A program made the translations under genes and the position numbers. Below the pieces are notes generated by a model that ran no database searches, was not told the origin of the DNA, and saw only the letters and a list, made by a program, of their open reading frames with translations. Below are positions 10,164 through 23,450 of a stretch of DNA of 64,000 nucleotides, in pieces; within the stretch, counting starts at the first letter, position 1; every line of letters begins with the position of its first letter. The stretch spans positions 44,990,601 through 45,054,600 of the forward strand of contig OX421964.1 of assembly GCA_949128115.1 (NCBI GenBank), read 5' to 3'. Source of the stretch: Anaspis maculata. Taxonomy: Eukaryota; Arthropoda; Insecta; Coleoptera; Scraptiidae.

Positions 10164-13024
10164 GGCGTTGGATTATTTGAATGCGCAACCTAAGCCCGAA
10201 AAATCGTTCTACACTTTTGTCGGTGATGCCGAGCGAAATAATAAAAATCGATTTTGACTCCGACTTCTGCAGCAAATGACCAAAAAGCCAATTACCAAGA
10301 AGTTCTCCCGATTGTGAAGCAAATGACAAAGTAAACGGCGTTGGATTATTTGAATGCGCAACCTAAGCCCGAAAAATCGTTCTACACTTTTGTCGGTGAT
10401 GCCGAGCGAAATAATAAATATCGATCTTGACTCCGACTTCTGCAGCAGATGACCAAAAAGCCAATTACCGAGAAGTTCTCCCGATTGTGATGCAAATGAC
10501 AAAGTAAACGGCGTTGGATTATTTGAATGCGCAACCTAAGCCCGAAAAATCGTTCTACACTTTTGTCGGTGATGCCGAGCGAAATAATAAAAATCGATTT
10601 TGACTCCGACTTCTGCAGCAAATGACCAGCCAATTACCGAGAAGTTCTCCTGATTGTGAAGCAATGACAAAGTAAACGGCGTTGGATTATTTGAATGCGC
10701 AACCTAAGCCCGAAAAATCGTTCTACACTTTTGTCGGTGATGCCGAGCGAAATAATAAAAATCGATTTTGACTCCGACTTCTGCAGCAAATGACCAAAAA
10801 GCCAATTACCAAGAAGTTCTCCCGATTGTGAAGCAAATGACAAAGTAAACGGCGTTGGATTATTTGAATGCGCAACCTAAGCCCGAAAAATCGTTCTACA
10901 CTTTTGTCGGTGATGCCGAGCGAAATAAGAAAAATCGATTTTGACTCCGACTTCTGCAGCAAATGACCAAAAAGCCAATTACCGAGAAGTTCTCCCGATT
11001 GTGAAGCAAATGACAAAGTAAACGGCGTTGGATTATTTGAATGCGCAACCTAAGCCCGAAAAATCGTTCTACACTTTTGTCGGTGATGCCGAGCGAAATA
11101 ATAAAAATCGATTTTGACTCCGACTTCTGCAGCAAATGACCAGCCAATTACCGAGAAGTTCTCCTGATTGTGAAGCAATGACAAAGTAAACGGCGTTGGA
11201 TTATTTGAATGCGCAACCTAAGCCCGAAAAATCGTTCTACACTTTTGTCGGTGATGCCGAGCGAAATAATAAAAATCGATTTTGACTCCGACTTCTGCAG
11301 CAAATGACCAAAAAGCCAATTACCAAGAAGTTCTCCCGATTGTGAAGCAAATGACAAAGTAAACGGCGTTGGATTATTTGAATGCGCAACCTAAGCCCGA
11401 AAAATCGTTCTACACTTTTGTCGGTGATGCCGAGCGAAATAAGAAAAATCGATTTTGACTCCGACTTCTGCAGCAAATGACCAAAAAGCCAATAACCGAG
11501 AAGTTCTCCCGATTGTGAAGCAAATGACAAAGTAAACGGCGTTGGATTATTTGAATGCGCAACCTAAGCCCGAAAAATCGTTCTACACTTTTGTCGGTGA
11601 TGCCGAGCGAAATAATAAAAATCGATTTTGACTCCGACTTCTGCAGCAAATGACCAAAAAGCCAATTACCGAGAAGTTCTCCCGATTGTGAAGCAAATGA
11701 CGAAGTAAACGGCGTTGGATTATTTGAATGCGCAACCTAAGCCCGAAAAATCGTTCTACACTTTTGTCGGTGATGCCGAGCGAAATAAGAAAAATCGATT
11801 TTGACTCCGACTTCTGCAGCAAATGACCAAAAAGCCAATTACCGAGAAGTTCTCCCGATTGTGAAGCAAATGACAAAGTAAACGGCGTTGGATTATTTGA
11901 ATGCGCAACCTAAGCCCGAAAAATCGTTCTACACTTTTGTCGGTGATGCCGAGCGAAATAATAAAAATCGATTTTGACTCCGACTTCTGCAGCAAATGAC
12001 CAAAAAGCCAATTACCAAGAAGTTCTCCCGATTGTGAAGCAAATGACAAAGTAAACGGCGTTGGATTATTTGAATGCGCAACCTAAGCCCGAAAAATCGT
12101 TCTACACTTTTGTCGGTGATGCCGAGCGAAATAATAAATATCGATCTTGACTCCGACTTCTGCAGCAGATGACCAAAAAGCCAATTACCGGGAAGTTCTC
12201 CCGATTGTGATGCAAATGACAAAGTAAACGGCGTTGGATTATTTGAATGCGCAACCTAAGCCCGAAAAATCGTTCTACACTTTTGTCGGTGATGCCGAGC
12301 GAAATAATAAAAATCGATTTTGACTCCGACTTCTGCAGCAAATGACCAGCCAATTACCGAGAAGTTCTCCTGATTGTGAAGCAATGACAAAGTAAACGGC
12401 GTTGGATTATTTGAATGCGCAACCTAAGCCCGAAAAATCGTTCTACACTTTTGTCGGTGATGCCGAGCGAAATAATAAAAATCGATTTTGACTCCGACTT
12501 CTGCAGCAAATGACCAAAAAGCCAATTACCAAGAAGTTCTCCCGATTGTGAAGCAAATGACAAAGTAAACGGCGTTGGATTATTTGAATGCGCAACCTAA
12601 GCCCGAAAAATCGTTCTACACTTTTGTCGGTGATGCCGAGCGAAATAAGAAAAATCGATTTTGACTCCGACTTCTGCAGCAAATGACCAAAAAGCCAATT
12701 ACCGAGAAGTTCTCCCGATTGTGAAGCAAATGACAAAGTAAACGGCGTTGGATTATTTGAATGCGCAACCTAAGCCCGAAAAATCGTTCTACACTTTTGT
12801 CGGTGATGCCGAGCGAAATAATAAAAATCGATTTTGACTCCGACTTCTGCAGCAAATGACCAGCCAATTACCGAGAAGTTCTCCTGATTGTGAAGCAATG
12901 ACAAAGTAAACGGCGTTGGATTATTTGAATGCGCAACCTAAGCCCGAAAAATCGTTCTACACTTTTGTCGGTGATGCCGAGCGAAATAATAAAAATCGAT
13001 TTTGACTCCGACTTCTGCAGCAAA
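10164..13024. repeat. Long-range duplication A, copy 2
   Basis: Counterpart of about 1,040-3,900. At the left edge copy 1 is preceded by a short monomer (junction 990) that is missing at the corresponding place here. At the right edge the copies part when ACCAAG (about 3,918) is ACCGAG (about 13,042). Confidence 0.85.
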
Positions 13025-13829
13025 TGACCAAAAAGCCAATTACCGAGAAGTTCTCCCGATTGTGAAGCAAATGACAAAGTAAACGGCGTTGGATTATTTG
13101 AATGCGCAACCTAAGCCCGAAAAATCGTTCTACACTTTTGTCGGTGATGCCGAGCGAAATAATAAAAATCGATTTTGACTCCGACTTCTGCAGCAAATGA
13201 CCAAAAAGCCAATTACCAAGAAGTTCTCCCGATTGTGAAGCAAATGACAAAGTAAACGGCGTTGGATTATTTGAATGCGCAACCTAAGCCCGAAAAATCG
13301 TTCTACACTTTTGTCGGTGATGCCGAGCGAAATAATAAAAATCGATTTTGACTCCGACTTCTGCAGCAAATGACCAGCCAATTACCGAGAAGTTCTCCTG
13401 ATTGTGAAGCAATGACAAAGTAAACGGCGTTGGATTATTTGAATGCGCAACCTAAGCCCGAAAAATCGTTCTACACTTTTGTCGGTGATGCCGAGCGAAA
13501 TAATAAAAATCGATTTTGACTCCGACTTCTGCAGCAAATGACCAAAAAGCCAATTACCAAGAAGTTCTCCCGATTGTGAAGCAAATGACAAAGTAAACGG
13601 CGTTGGATTATTTGAATGCGCAACCTAAGCCCGAAAAATCGTTCTACACTTTTGTCGGTGATGCCGAGCGAAATAATAAAAATCGATTTTGACTCCGACT
13701 TCTGCAGCAAATGACCAGCCAATTACCGAGAAGTTCTCCTGATTGTGAAGCAATGACAAAGTAAACGGCGTTGGATTATTTGAATGCGCAACCTAAGCCC
13801 GAAAAATCGTTCTACACTTTTGTCGGTGA

Positions 13830-15610
13830 TGCCGAGCGAAATAATAAAAATCGATTTTGACTCCGACTTCTGCAGCAAATGACCAAAAAGCCAATTACCA
13901 AGAAGTTCTCCCGATTGTGAAGCAAATGACAAAGTAAACGGCGTTGGATTATTTGAATGCGCAACCTAAGCCCGAAAAATCGTTCTACACTTTTGTCGGT
14001 GATGCCGAGCGAAATAATAAAAATCGATTTTGACTCCGACTTCTGCAGCAAATGACCAAAAAGCCAATTACCAAGAAGTTCTCCCGATTGTGAAGCAAAT
14101 GACAAAGTAAACGGCGTTGGATTATTTGAATGCGCAACCTAAGCCCGAAAAATCGTTCTACACTTTTGTCGGTGATGCCGAGCGAAATAATAAAAATCGA
14201 TTTTGACTCCGACTTCTGCAGCAAATGACCAAAAAGCCAATTACCGAGAAGTTCTCCCGATTGTGAAGCAAATGACAAAGTAAACGGCGTTGGATTATTT
14301 GAATGCGCAACCTAAGCCCGAAAAATCGTTCTACACTTTTGTCGGTGATGCCGAGCGAAATAAGAAAAATCGATTTTGACTCCGACTTCTGCAGCAAATG
14401 ACCAAAAAGCCAATTACCGAGAAGTTCTCCCGATTGTGAAGCAAATGACAAAGTAAACGGCGTTGGATTATTTGAATGCGCAACCTAAGCCCGAAAAATC
14501 GTTCTACACTTTTGTCGGTGATGCCGAGCGAAATAATAAAAATCGATTTTGACTCCGACTTCTGCAGCAAATGACCAAAAAGCCAATTACCAAGAAGTTC
14601 TCCCGATTGTGAAGCAAATGACAAAGTAAACGGCGTTGGATTATTTGAATGCGCAACCTAAGCCCGAAAAATCGTTCTACACTTTTGTCGGTGATGCCGA
14701 GCGAAATAATAAATATCGATCTTGACTCCGACTTCTGCAGCAGATGACCAAAAAGCCAATTACCGAGAAGTTCTCCCGATTGTGATGCAAATGACAAAGT
14801 AAACGGCGTTGGATTATTTGAATGCGCAACCTAAGCCCGAAAAATCGTTCTACACTTTTGTCGGTGATGCCGAGCGAAATAATAAAAATCGATTTTGACT
14901 CCGACTTCTGCAGCAAATGACCAGCCAATTACCGAGAAGTTCTCCTGATTGTGAAGCAATGACAAAGTAAACGGCGTTGGATTATTTGAATGCGCAACCT
15001 AAGCCCGAAAAATCGTTCTACACTTTTGTCGGTGATGCCGAGCGAAATAATAAAAATCGATTTTGACTCCGACTTCTGCAGCAAATGACCAAAAAGCCAA
15101 TTACCAAGAAGTTCTCCCGATTGTGAAGCAAATGACAAAGTAAACGGCGTTGGATTATTTGAATGCGCAACCTAAGCCCGAAAAATCGTTCTACACTTTT
15201 GTCGGTGATGCCGAGCGAAATAAGAAAAATCGATTTTGACTCCGACTTCTGCAGCAAATGACCAAAAAGCCAATTACCGAGAAGTTCTCCCGATTGTGAA
15301 GCAAATGACAAAGTAAACGGCGTTGGATTATTTGAATGCGCAACCTAAGCCCGAAAAATCGTTCTACACTTTTGTCGGTGATGCCGAGCGAAATAATAAA
15401 AATCGATTTTGACTCCGACTTCTGCAGCAAATGACCAGCCAATTACCGAGAAGTTCTCCTGATTGTGAAGCAATGACAAAGTAAACGGCGTTGGATTATT
15501 TGAATGCGCAACCTAAGCCCGAAAAATCGTTCTACACTTTTGTCGGTGATGCCGAGCGAAATAATAAAAATCGATTTTGACTCCGACTTCTGCAGCAAAT
15601 GACCAAAAAG
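13830..15610. repeat. 12-monomer higher-order unit (2,066 bp period), copy 1
   Basis: Variant order matches about 15,896-17,676 at a constant offset of 2,066 bp (12 monomers, two of them short). Shared markers are AATAAG near 14,363/16,429, the TATCGATCTTG monomer near 14,715/16,781, and short junctions 14,923/16,989 and 15,437/17,503. The copies part where ACCGAG (about 15,617) is ACCAAG (about 17,683). Confidence 0.84.
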
Positions 15611-15895
15611 CCAATTACCGAGAAGTTCTCCCGATTGTGAAGCAAATGACAAAGTAAACGGCGTTGGATTATTTGAATGCGCAACCTAAGCCCGAAAAAT
15701 CGTTCTACACTTTTGTCGGTGATGCCGAGCGAAATAATAAAAATCGATTTTGACTCCGACTTCTGCAGCAAATGACCAAAAAGCCAATTACCGAGAAGTT
15801 CTCCCGATTGTGAAGCAAATGACAAAGTAAACGGCGTTGGATTATTTGAATGCGCAACCTAAGCCCGAAAAATCGTTCTACACTTTTGTCGGTGA

Positions 15896-17676
15896 TGCCG
15901 AGCGAAATAATAAAAATCGATTTTGACTCCGACTTCTGCAGCAAATGACCAAAAAGCCAATTACCAAGAAGTTCTCCCGATTGTGAAGCAAATGACAAAG
16001 TAAACGGCGTTGGATTATTTGAATGCGCAACCTAAGCCCGAAAAATCGTTCTACACTTTTGTCGGTGATGCCGAGCGAAATAATAAAAATCGATTTTGAC
16101 TCCGACTTCTGCAGCAAATGACCAAAAAGCCAATTACCAAGAAGTTCTCCCGATTGTGAAGCAAATGACAAAGTAAACGGCGTTGGATTATTTGAATGCG
16201 CAACCTAAGCCCGAAAAATCGTTCTACACTTTTGTCGGTGATGCCGAGCGAAATAATAAAAATCGATTTTGACTCCGACTTCTGCAGCAAATGACCAAAA
16301 AGCCAATTACCGAGAAGTTCTCCCGATTGTGAAGCAAATGACAAAGTAAACGGCGTTGGATTATTTGAATGCGCAACCTAAGCCCGAAAAATCGTTCTAC
16401 ACTTTTGTCGGTGATGCCGAGCGAAATAAGAAAAATCGATTTTGACTCCGACTTCTGCAGCAAATGACCAAAAAGCCAATTACCGAGAAGTTCTCCCGAT
16501 TGTGAAGCAAATGACAAAGTAAACGGCGTTGGATTATTTGAATGCGCAACCTAAGCCCGAAAAATCGTTCTACACTTTTGTCGGTGATGCCGAGCGAAAT
16601 AATAAAAATCGATTTTGACTCCGACTTCTGCAGCAAATGACCAAAAAGCCAATTACCAAGAAGTTCTCCCGATTGTGAAGCAAATGACAAAGTAAACGGC
16701 GTTGGATTATTTGAATGCGCAACCTAAGCCCGAAAAATCGTTCTACACTTTTGTCGGTGATGCCGAGCGAAATAATAAATATCGATCTTGACTCCGACTT
16801 CTGCAGCAGATGACCAAAAAGCCAATTACCGAGAAGTTCTCCCGATTGTGATGCAAATGACAAAGTAAACGGCGTTGGATTATTTGAATGCGCAACCTAA
16901 GCCCGAAAAATCGTTCTACACTTTTGTCGGTGATGCCGAGCGAAATAATAAAAATCGATTTTGACTCCGACTTCTGCAGCAAATGACCAGCCAATTACCG
17001 AGAAGTTCTCCTGATTGTGAAGCAATGACAAAGTAAACGGCGTTGGATTATTTGAATGCGCAACCTAAGCCCGAAAAATCGTTCTACACTTTTGTCGGTG
17101 ATGCCGAGCGAAATAATAAAAATCGATTTTGACTCCGACTTCTGCAGCAAATGACCAAAAAGCCAATTACCAAGAAGTTCTCCCGATTGTGAAGCAAATG
17201 ACAAAGTAAACGGCGTTGGATTATTTGAATGCGCAACCTAAGCCCGAAAAATCGTTCTACACTTTTGTCGGTGATGCCGAGCGAAATAAGAAAAATCGAT
17301 TTTGACTCCGACTTCTGCAGCAAATGACCAAAAAGCCAATTACCGAGAAGTTCTCCCGATTGTGAAGCAAATGACAAAGTAAACGGCGTTGGATTATTTG
17401 AATGCGCAACCTAAGCCCGAAAAATCGTTCTACACTTTTGTCGGTGATGCCGAGCGAAATAATAAAAATCGATTTTGACTCCGACTTCTGCAGCAAATGA
17501 CCAGCCAATTACCGAGAAGTTCTCCTGATTGTGAAGCAATGACAAAGTAAACGGCGTTGGATTATTTGAATGCGCAACCTAAGCCCGAAAAATCGTTCTA
17601 CACTTTTGTCGGTGATGCCGAGCGAAATAATAAAAATCGATTTTGACTCCGACTTCTGCAGCAAATGACCAAAAAG
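15896..17676. repeat. 12-monomer higher-order unit (2,066 bp period), copy 2
   Basis: Second copy of the unit at about 13,830-15,610. The intervening ~290 bp (about 15,610-15,896) are L-type consensus monomers that close the period. Confidence 0.84.
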
Positions 17677-17959
17677 CCAATTACCAAGAAGTTCTCCCGA
17701 TTGTGAAGCAAATGACAAAGTAAACGGCGTTGGATTATTTGAATGCGCAACCTAAGCCCGAAAAATCGTTCTACACTTTTGTCGGTGATGCCGAGCGAAA
17801 TAAGAAAAATCGATTTTGACTCCGACTTCTGCAGCAAATGACCAAAAAGCCAATTACCGAGAAGTTCTCCCGATTGTGAAGCAAATGACAAAGTAAACGG
17901 CGTTGGATTATTTGAATGCGCAACCTAAGCCCGAAAAATCGTTCTACACTTTTGTCGGT

Positions 17960-19180
17960 GATGCCGAGCGAAATAATAAAAATCGATTTTGACTCCGACT
18001 TCTGCAGCAAATGACCAAAAAGCCAATTACCAAGAAGTTCTCCCGATTGTGAAGCAAATGACAAAGTAAACGGCGTTGGATTATTTGAATGCGCAACCTA
18101 AGCCCGAAAAATCGTTCTACACTTTTGTCGGTGATGCCGAGCGAAATAATAAATATCGATCTTGACTCCGACTTCTGCAGCAGATGACCAAAAAGCCAAT
18201 TACCGAGAAGTTCTCCCGATTGTGATGCAAATGACAAAGTAAACGGCGTTGGATTATTTGAATGCGCAACCTAAGCCCGAAAAATCGTTCTACACTTTTG
18301 TCGGTGATGCCGAGCGAAATAATAAAAATCGATTTTGACTCCGACTTCTGCAGCAAATGACCAAAAAGCCAATTACCGAGAAGTTCTCCCGATTGTGAAG
18401 CGAATGAAAAAAAAAACGGCGTTGGATTATTTGAATGCGCAACCTAAGCCCGAAAAATCGTTCTACACTTTTGTCGGTGATGCCGAGCGAAATAATAAAA
18501 ATCGATTTTGACTCCGACTTCTGCAGCAAATGACCAAAAAGCCAATTACCGAGAAGTTCTCCTGATTGTGAAGCAAATGACAGAGTAAACGGCGTTGGAT
18601 TATTTGAATGCGCAACCTAAGCCCGAAAAATCGTTCTACACTTTTGTCGGTGATGCCGAGCGAAATAAGAAAAATCGATTTTGACTCCGACTTCTGCAGC
18701 AAATGACCAAAAAGCCAATTACCGAGAAGTTCTCCTGATTGTGAAGCAAATGACAAAGTAAACGGCGTTGGATTATTTGAATGCGCAACCTAAGCCCGAA
18801 AAATCGTTCTACACTTTTGTCGGTGATGCCGAGCGAAATAATAAAAATCGATTTTGACTCCGACTTCTGCAGCAAATGACCAAAAAGCCAATTACCGAGA
18901 AGTTCTCCTGATTGTGAAGCAAATGACAAAGTAAACGGCGTTGGATTATTTGAATGCGCAACCTAAGCCCGAAAAATCGTTCTACACTTTTGTCGGTGAT
19001 GCCGAGCGAAATAATAAAAATCGATTTTGACTCCGACTTCTGCAGCAAATGACCAAAAAGCCAATTACCGAGAAGTTCTCCTGATTGTGAAGCAAATGAC
19101 AAAGTAAACGGCGTTGGATTATTTGAATGCGCAACCTAAGCCCGAAAAATCGTTCTACACTTTTGTCGGTGATGCCGAGC
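17960..19180. repeat. 9-monomer higher-order unit (1,557 bp period), copy 1
   Basis: Markers recur exactly 1,557 bp (9 x 173) downstream: TATCGATCTTG at about 18,154/19,711, GTGATGC at about 18,222/19,779, GCGAATGAAAAAAAAAACGG at about 18,400/19,957 and GACAGAGTAAACGG at about 18,580/20,137. After this point 168-bp monomers disappear apart from one at about 22,861. Confidence 0.88.
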
Positions 19181-19516
19181 GAAATAAGAAAAATCGATTT
19201 TGACTCCGACTTCTGCAGCAAATGACCAAAAAGCCAATTACCGAGAAGTTCTCCTGATTGTGAAGCAAATGACAAAGTAAACGGCGTTGGATTATTTGAA
19301 TGCGCAACCTAAGCCCGAAAAATCGTTCTACACTTTTGTCGGTGATGCCGAGCGAAATAATAAAAATCGATTTTGACTCCGACTTCTGCAGCAAATGACC
19401 AAAAAGCCAATTACCGAGAAGTTCTCCCGATTGTGAAGCAAATGACAAAGTAAACGGCGTTGGATTATTTGAATGCGCAACCTAAGCCCGAAAAATCGTT
19501 CTACACTTTTGTCGGT

Positions 19517-20737
19517 GATGCCGAGCGAAATAATAAAAATCGATTTTGACTCCGACTTCTGCAGCAAATGACCAAAAAGCCAATTACCAAGAAGTTCTCC
19601 CGATTGTGAAGCAAATGACAAAGTAAACGGCGTTGGATTATTTGAATGCGCAACCTAAGCCCGAAAAATCGTTCTACACTTTTGTCGGTGATGCCGAGCG
19701 AAATAATAAATATCGATCTTGACTCCGACTTCTGCAGCAGATGACCAAAAAGCCAATTACCGAGAAGTTCTCCCGATTGTGATGCAAATGACAAAGTAAA
19801 CGGCGTTGGATTATTTGAATGCGCAACCTAAGCCCGAAAAATCGTTCTACACTTTTGTCGGTGATGCCGAGCGAAATAATAAAAATCGATTTTGACTCCG
19901 ACTTCTGCAGCAAATGACCAAAAAGCCAATTACCGAGAAGTTCTCCCGATTGTGAAGCGAATGAAAAAAAAAACGGCGTTGGATTATTTGAATGCGCAAC
20001 CTAAGCCCGAAAAATCGTTCTACACTTTTGTCGGTGATGCCGAGCGAAATAATAAAAATCGATTTTGACTCCGACTTCTGCAGCAAATGACCAAAAAGCC
20101 AATTACCGAGAAGTTCTCCTGATTGTGAAGCAAATGACAGAGTAAACGGCGTTGGATTATTTGAATGCGCAACCCAAGCCCGAAAAATCGTTCTACACTT
20201 TTGTCGGTGATGCCGAGCGAAATAAGAAAAATCGATTTTGACTCCGACTTCTGCAGCAAATGACCAAAAAGCCAATTACCGAGAAGTTCTCCTGATTGTG
20301 AAGCAAATGACAAAGTAAACGGCGTTGGATTATTTGAATGCGCAACCTAAGCCCGAAAAATCGTTCTACACTTTTGTCGGTGATGCCGAGCGAAATAATA
20401 AAAATCGATTTTGACTCCGACTTCTGCAGCAAATGACCAAAAAGCCAATTACCGAGAAGTTCTCCTGATTGTGAAGCAAATGACAAAGTAAACGGCGTTG
20501 GATTATTTGAATGCGCAACCTAAGCCCGAAAAATCGTTCTACACTTTTGTCGGTGATGCCGAGCGAAATAATAAAAATCGATTTTGACTCCGACTTCTGC
20601 AGCAAATGACCAAAAAGCCAATTACCGAGAAGTTCTCCTGATTGTGAAGCAAATGACAAAGTAAACGGCGTTGGATTATTTGAATGCGCAACCTAAGCCC
20701 GAAAAATCGTTCTACACTTTTGTCGGTGATGCCGAGC
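19517..20737. repeat. 9-monomer higher-order unit (1,557 bp period), copy 2
   Basis: Counterpart of about 17,960-19,180. It differs by few bases, for example AACCCAAGCCC for AACCTAAGCCC near 20,173. The copies part where AATAAG at about 19,187 is AATAAT at about 20,744. Confidence 0.87.
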
Positions 20738-21179
20738 GAAATAATAAAAATCGATTTTGACTCCGACTTCTGCAGCAAATGACCAAAAAGCCAATTACCG
20801 AGAAGTTCTCCTGATTGTGAAGCAAATGACAAAGTAAACGGCGTTGGATTATATGAATGCGCAACCTAAGCCCGAAAAATCGTTCTATACTTTTGTCGGT
20901 GATGCCGAGCGAAATAATAAAAATCGATTTTGACTCCGACTTCTGCAGCAAATGACCAAAAAGCCAATTACCGAGAAGTTCTCCTGATTGTGAAGCGAAT
21001 GACAAAAAAAACGGCGTTGGATTATTTGAATGCGCAACCTAAGCCCGAAAAATCGTTCTACACTTTAGTCGGTGATGCCGAGCGAAATAATAAAAATCGA
21101 CTTTGACTCCGACTTCCGCAGCAAATGACCAAAAAGCCAATTACCAAGAAGTTCTCTCGATTGTGAAGCGAATGACAAA

Positions 21180-21535
21180 AAAAACGGCGTTGGATTATTT
21201 GAATGCGCAACCTAAGCCCGAAAAATTGTTCTACACTTTTGTCGGTGATGCCGAGCGAAATATAAAAAATCGATTTTGACTCCGACTTCTGCAGCAAATG
21301 ACCAAAAAGCCAATTACCGAGAAGGTTTCCTGATTGTGAAGCAAATGACAAAGAAAACGGCGTTGGATTATTTGAATGCGCAACCTAAGCCCGAAAAATT
21401 GTTCTACACTTTTGTCGGTGATGCCGAGCGAAATATAAAAAATCGATTTTGACTCCGACTTCTGCAGCAAATGACCAAAAAGCCAATTACCGAGAAGTTC
21501 TCCTGATTGTGAAGCAAATGACAAAGTAAACGGCG
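21180..21535. repeat. Island of right-type (R) monomers
   Basis: Two monomers carry AAATTGTTC and AATATAAAAAATCG (near 21,225-21,265 and 21,398-21,438); the first also has GAAGGTTTCC and AAAGAAAACGG. L-type AAAGTAAACGG returns near 21,527. It is the first appearance of R states, about 27 kb before the R domain starts. Confidence 0.85.
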
Positions 21536-22799
21536 TTGGATTATTTGAATGCGCAACCTAAACCCGAAAAATCGTTCTACACTTTTGTCGGTGATGCCGA
21601 GCGAAATAATAAAAATCGATTTTGACTCCGACTTCTGCAGCAAATGACCAAAAAGCCAATTACCGAGAAGTTCTCCTGATTGTGAAGCAAATGACAAAAA
21701 AAACGGCGTTGGATTATTTGAATGCGCAACCTAAGCCCGAAAAATCGTTCTACACTTTAGTCGGTGATGCCGAGCGAAATAATAAAAATCGATTTTGACT
21801 CCGACTTCCGCAGCAAATGACCAAAAAGCCAATTACCAAGAAGTTCTCTCGATTGTGAAGCGAATGACAAAAAAAACGGCGTTGGATTATTTGAATGCGC
21901 AACCTGAGCCCGAAAAATCGTTCTACACTTTTGTCGGTGATGCCGAGCGAAATAATAAAATACGATTTTGACTCCGACTTCTGCAGCAAATGACCAAAAA
22001 GCCAATTACCGAGAAGTTCTCCCGATTGTGAAGCAAATGACAAAGTAAACGGCGTTGGATTATTTGAATGCGCAACCTAAGCCCAAAAAATCGTTCTACA
22101 CTTTTGTCGGTGATGCCGAGCGAAATAATAAAAATCGATTTTGACTCCGACTTCTGCAGCAAATGACCAAAAAGCCAATTACCGAGAAGTTCTCCTGATT
22201 GTGAAGCAAATGACAAAGTAAACGGCGTTGGATTATTTGAATGCGCAACCTAAGCCCGAAAAATCGTTCTACACTTTTGTCGGTGATGCCGAGCGAAATA
22301 AGAAAAATCGATTTTGACTCCGACTTCTGCAGCAAATGACCAAAAAGCCAATTACCGAGAAGTTCTCCTGATTGTGAAGCAAATGACAAAGTAAACAGCG
22401 TTGGATTATTTGAATGCGCAACCTAAGCCCGAAAAATCGTTCTACACTTTTGTCGGTGATGCCGAGCGAAATAATAAAAATCGATTTTGACTCCGACTTC
22501 TGCAGCAAATGACCAAAAAGCCAATTACCGAGAAGTTCTCCTGATTGTGAAGCAAATGACAAAAAAAACGGCGTTGGATTATTTGAATGCGCAACCTAAG
22601 CCCGAAAAATCGTTCTACACTTTAGTCGGTGATGCCGAGCGAAATAATAAAAATCGATTTTGACTCCGACTTCCGCAGCAAATGACCAAAAAGCCAATTA
22701 CCGAGAAGTTCTCCTGATTGTGAAGCAAATGACAAAAAAAACGGCGTTGGATTATTTGAATGCGCAACCTAAGCCCGAAAAATCGTTCTACACTTTAGT

Positions 22800-23450
22800 C
22801 GGTGATGCCGAGCGAAATAAGAAAAATCGATTTTGACTCCGACTTCTGCAGCAAATGACCAGCCAATTACCGAGAAGTTCTCCTGATTGTGAAGCAATGA
22901 CAAAGTAAACGGCGTTGGATTATTTGAATGCGCAACCTAAGCCCGAAAAATCGTTCTACACTTTTGTCGGTGATGCCGAGCGAAATAATAAAAATCGATT
23001 TTGACTCCGACTTCTGCAGCAAATGACCAAAAAGCCAATTACCAAGAAGTTCTCCCGATTGTGAAGCAAATGACAAAGTAAACGGCGTTGGATTATTTGA
23101 ATGCGCAACCTAAGCCCGAAAAATCGTTCTACACTTTTGTCGGTGATGCCGAGCGAAATAAGAAAAATCGATTTTGACTCCGACTTCTGCAGCAAATGAC
23201 CAAAAAGCCAATTACCGAGAAGTTCTCCCGATTGTGAAGCAAATGACAAAGTAAACGGCGTTGGATTATTTGAATGCGCAACCTAAGCCCGAAAAATCGT
23301 TCTACACTTTTGTCGGTGATGCCGAGCGAAATAATAAAAATCGATTTTGACTCCGACTTCTGCAGCAAATGACCAAAAAGCCAATTACCAAGAAGTTCTC
23401 CCGATTGTGAAGCAAATGACAAAGTAAACGGCGTTGGATTATTTGAATGC
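22800..23450. repeat. Displaced left-domain block in the middle domain
   Basis: A 168-bp short monomer (junction 22,861) is followed by an ACCAAG monomer, an AATAAG monomer and another ACCAAG monomer, the same order that surrounds short monomers in the left domain. The monomer at the left edge is a chimera: TTTAGTCGG of the poly-A type with AATAAG and the short deletion of the L type. It is the only short monomer beyond about 17.5 kb. Confidence 0.75.

Larger units (their letters stand above)
1..21030. repeat. Left satellite domain (subfamily L)
   Basis: Monomers here carry TCGTTC at unit positions 45-50, AATAATAAAAATCG around 78-91, GAAGTTCTC around 140-148 and AAAGT before the next AAACGG. 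Recurring sub-variants are AATAAG for AATAAT, ACCAAG for ACCGAG, CCTGATTG for CCCGATTG, GAGTGA for GAGCGA, and a TATCGATCTTG plus GCAGATGACC variant. The order of these variants repeats and defines higher-order units. Two early monomers (about 350-700) and their duplicates (about 8,780-9,130) already carry the poly-A AAAAAAAACGG junction more typical of the middle domain. Confidence 0.9.
960..22910. repeat. 168-bp short monomers (21 copies, shared double deletion)
   Basis: Twenty-one monomers share two linked deletions: GACCAAAAAGCC becomes GACCAGCC (4 bases), and GAAGCAAATGAC becomes GAAGCAATGAC (1 base). The CCAGCC junctions lie near 990, 1504, 2018, 3224, 3738, 4252, 5285, 5799, 7870, 9768, 10628, 11142, 12348, 12862, 13376, 13717, 14923, 15437, 16989, 17503 and 22861. 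Both deletions always occur together, so all copies descend from one founder. The commonest spacing is 514 bp, that is 173+173+168; others are 341, 860, 1033, 1206, 1552 and longer. Confidence 0.93.
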
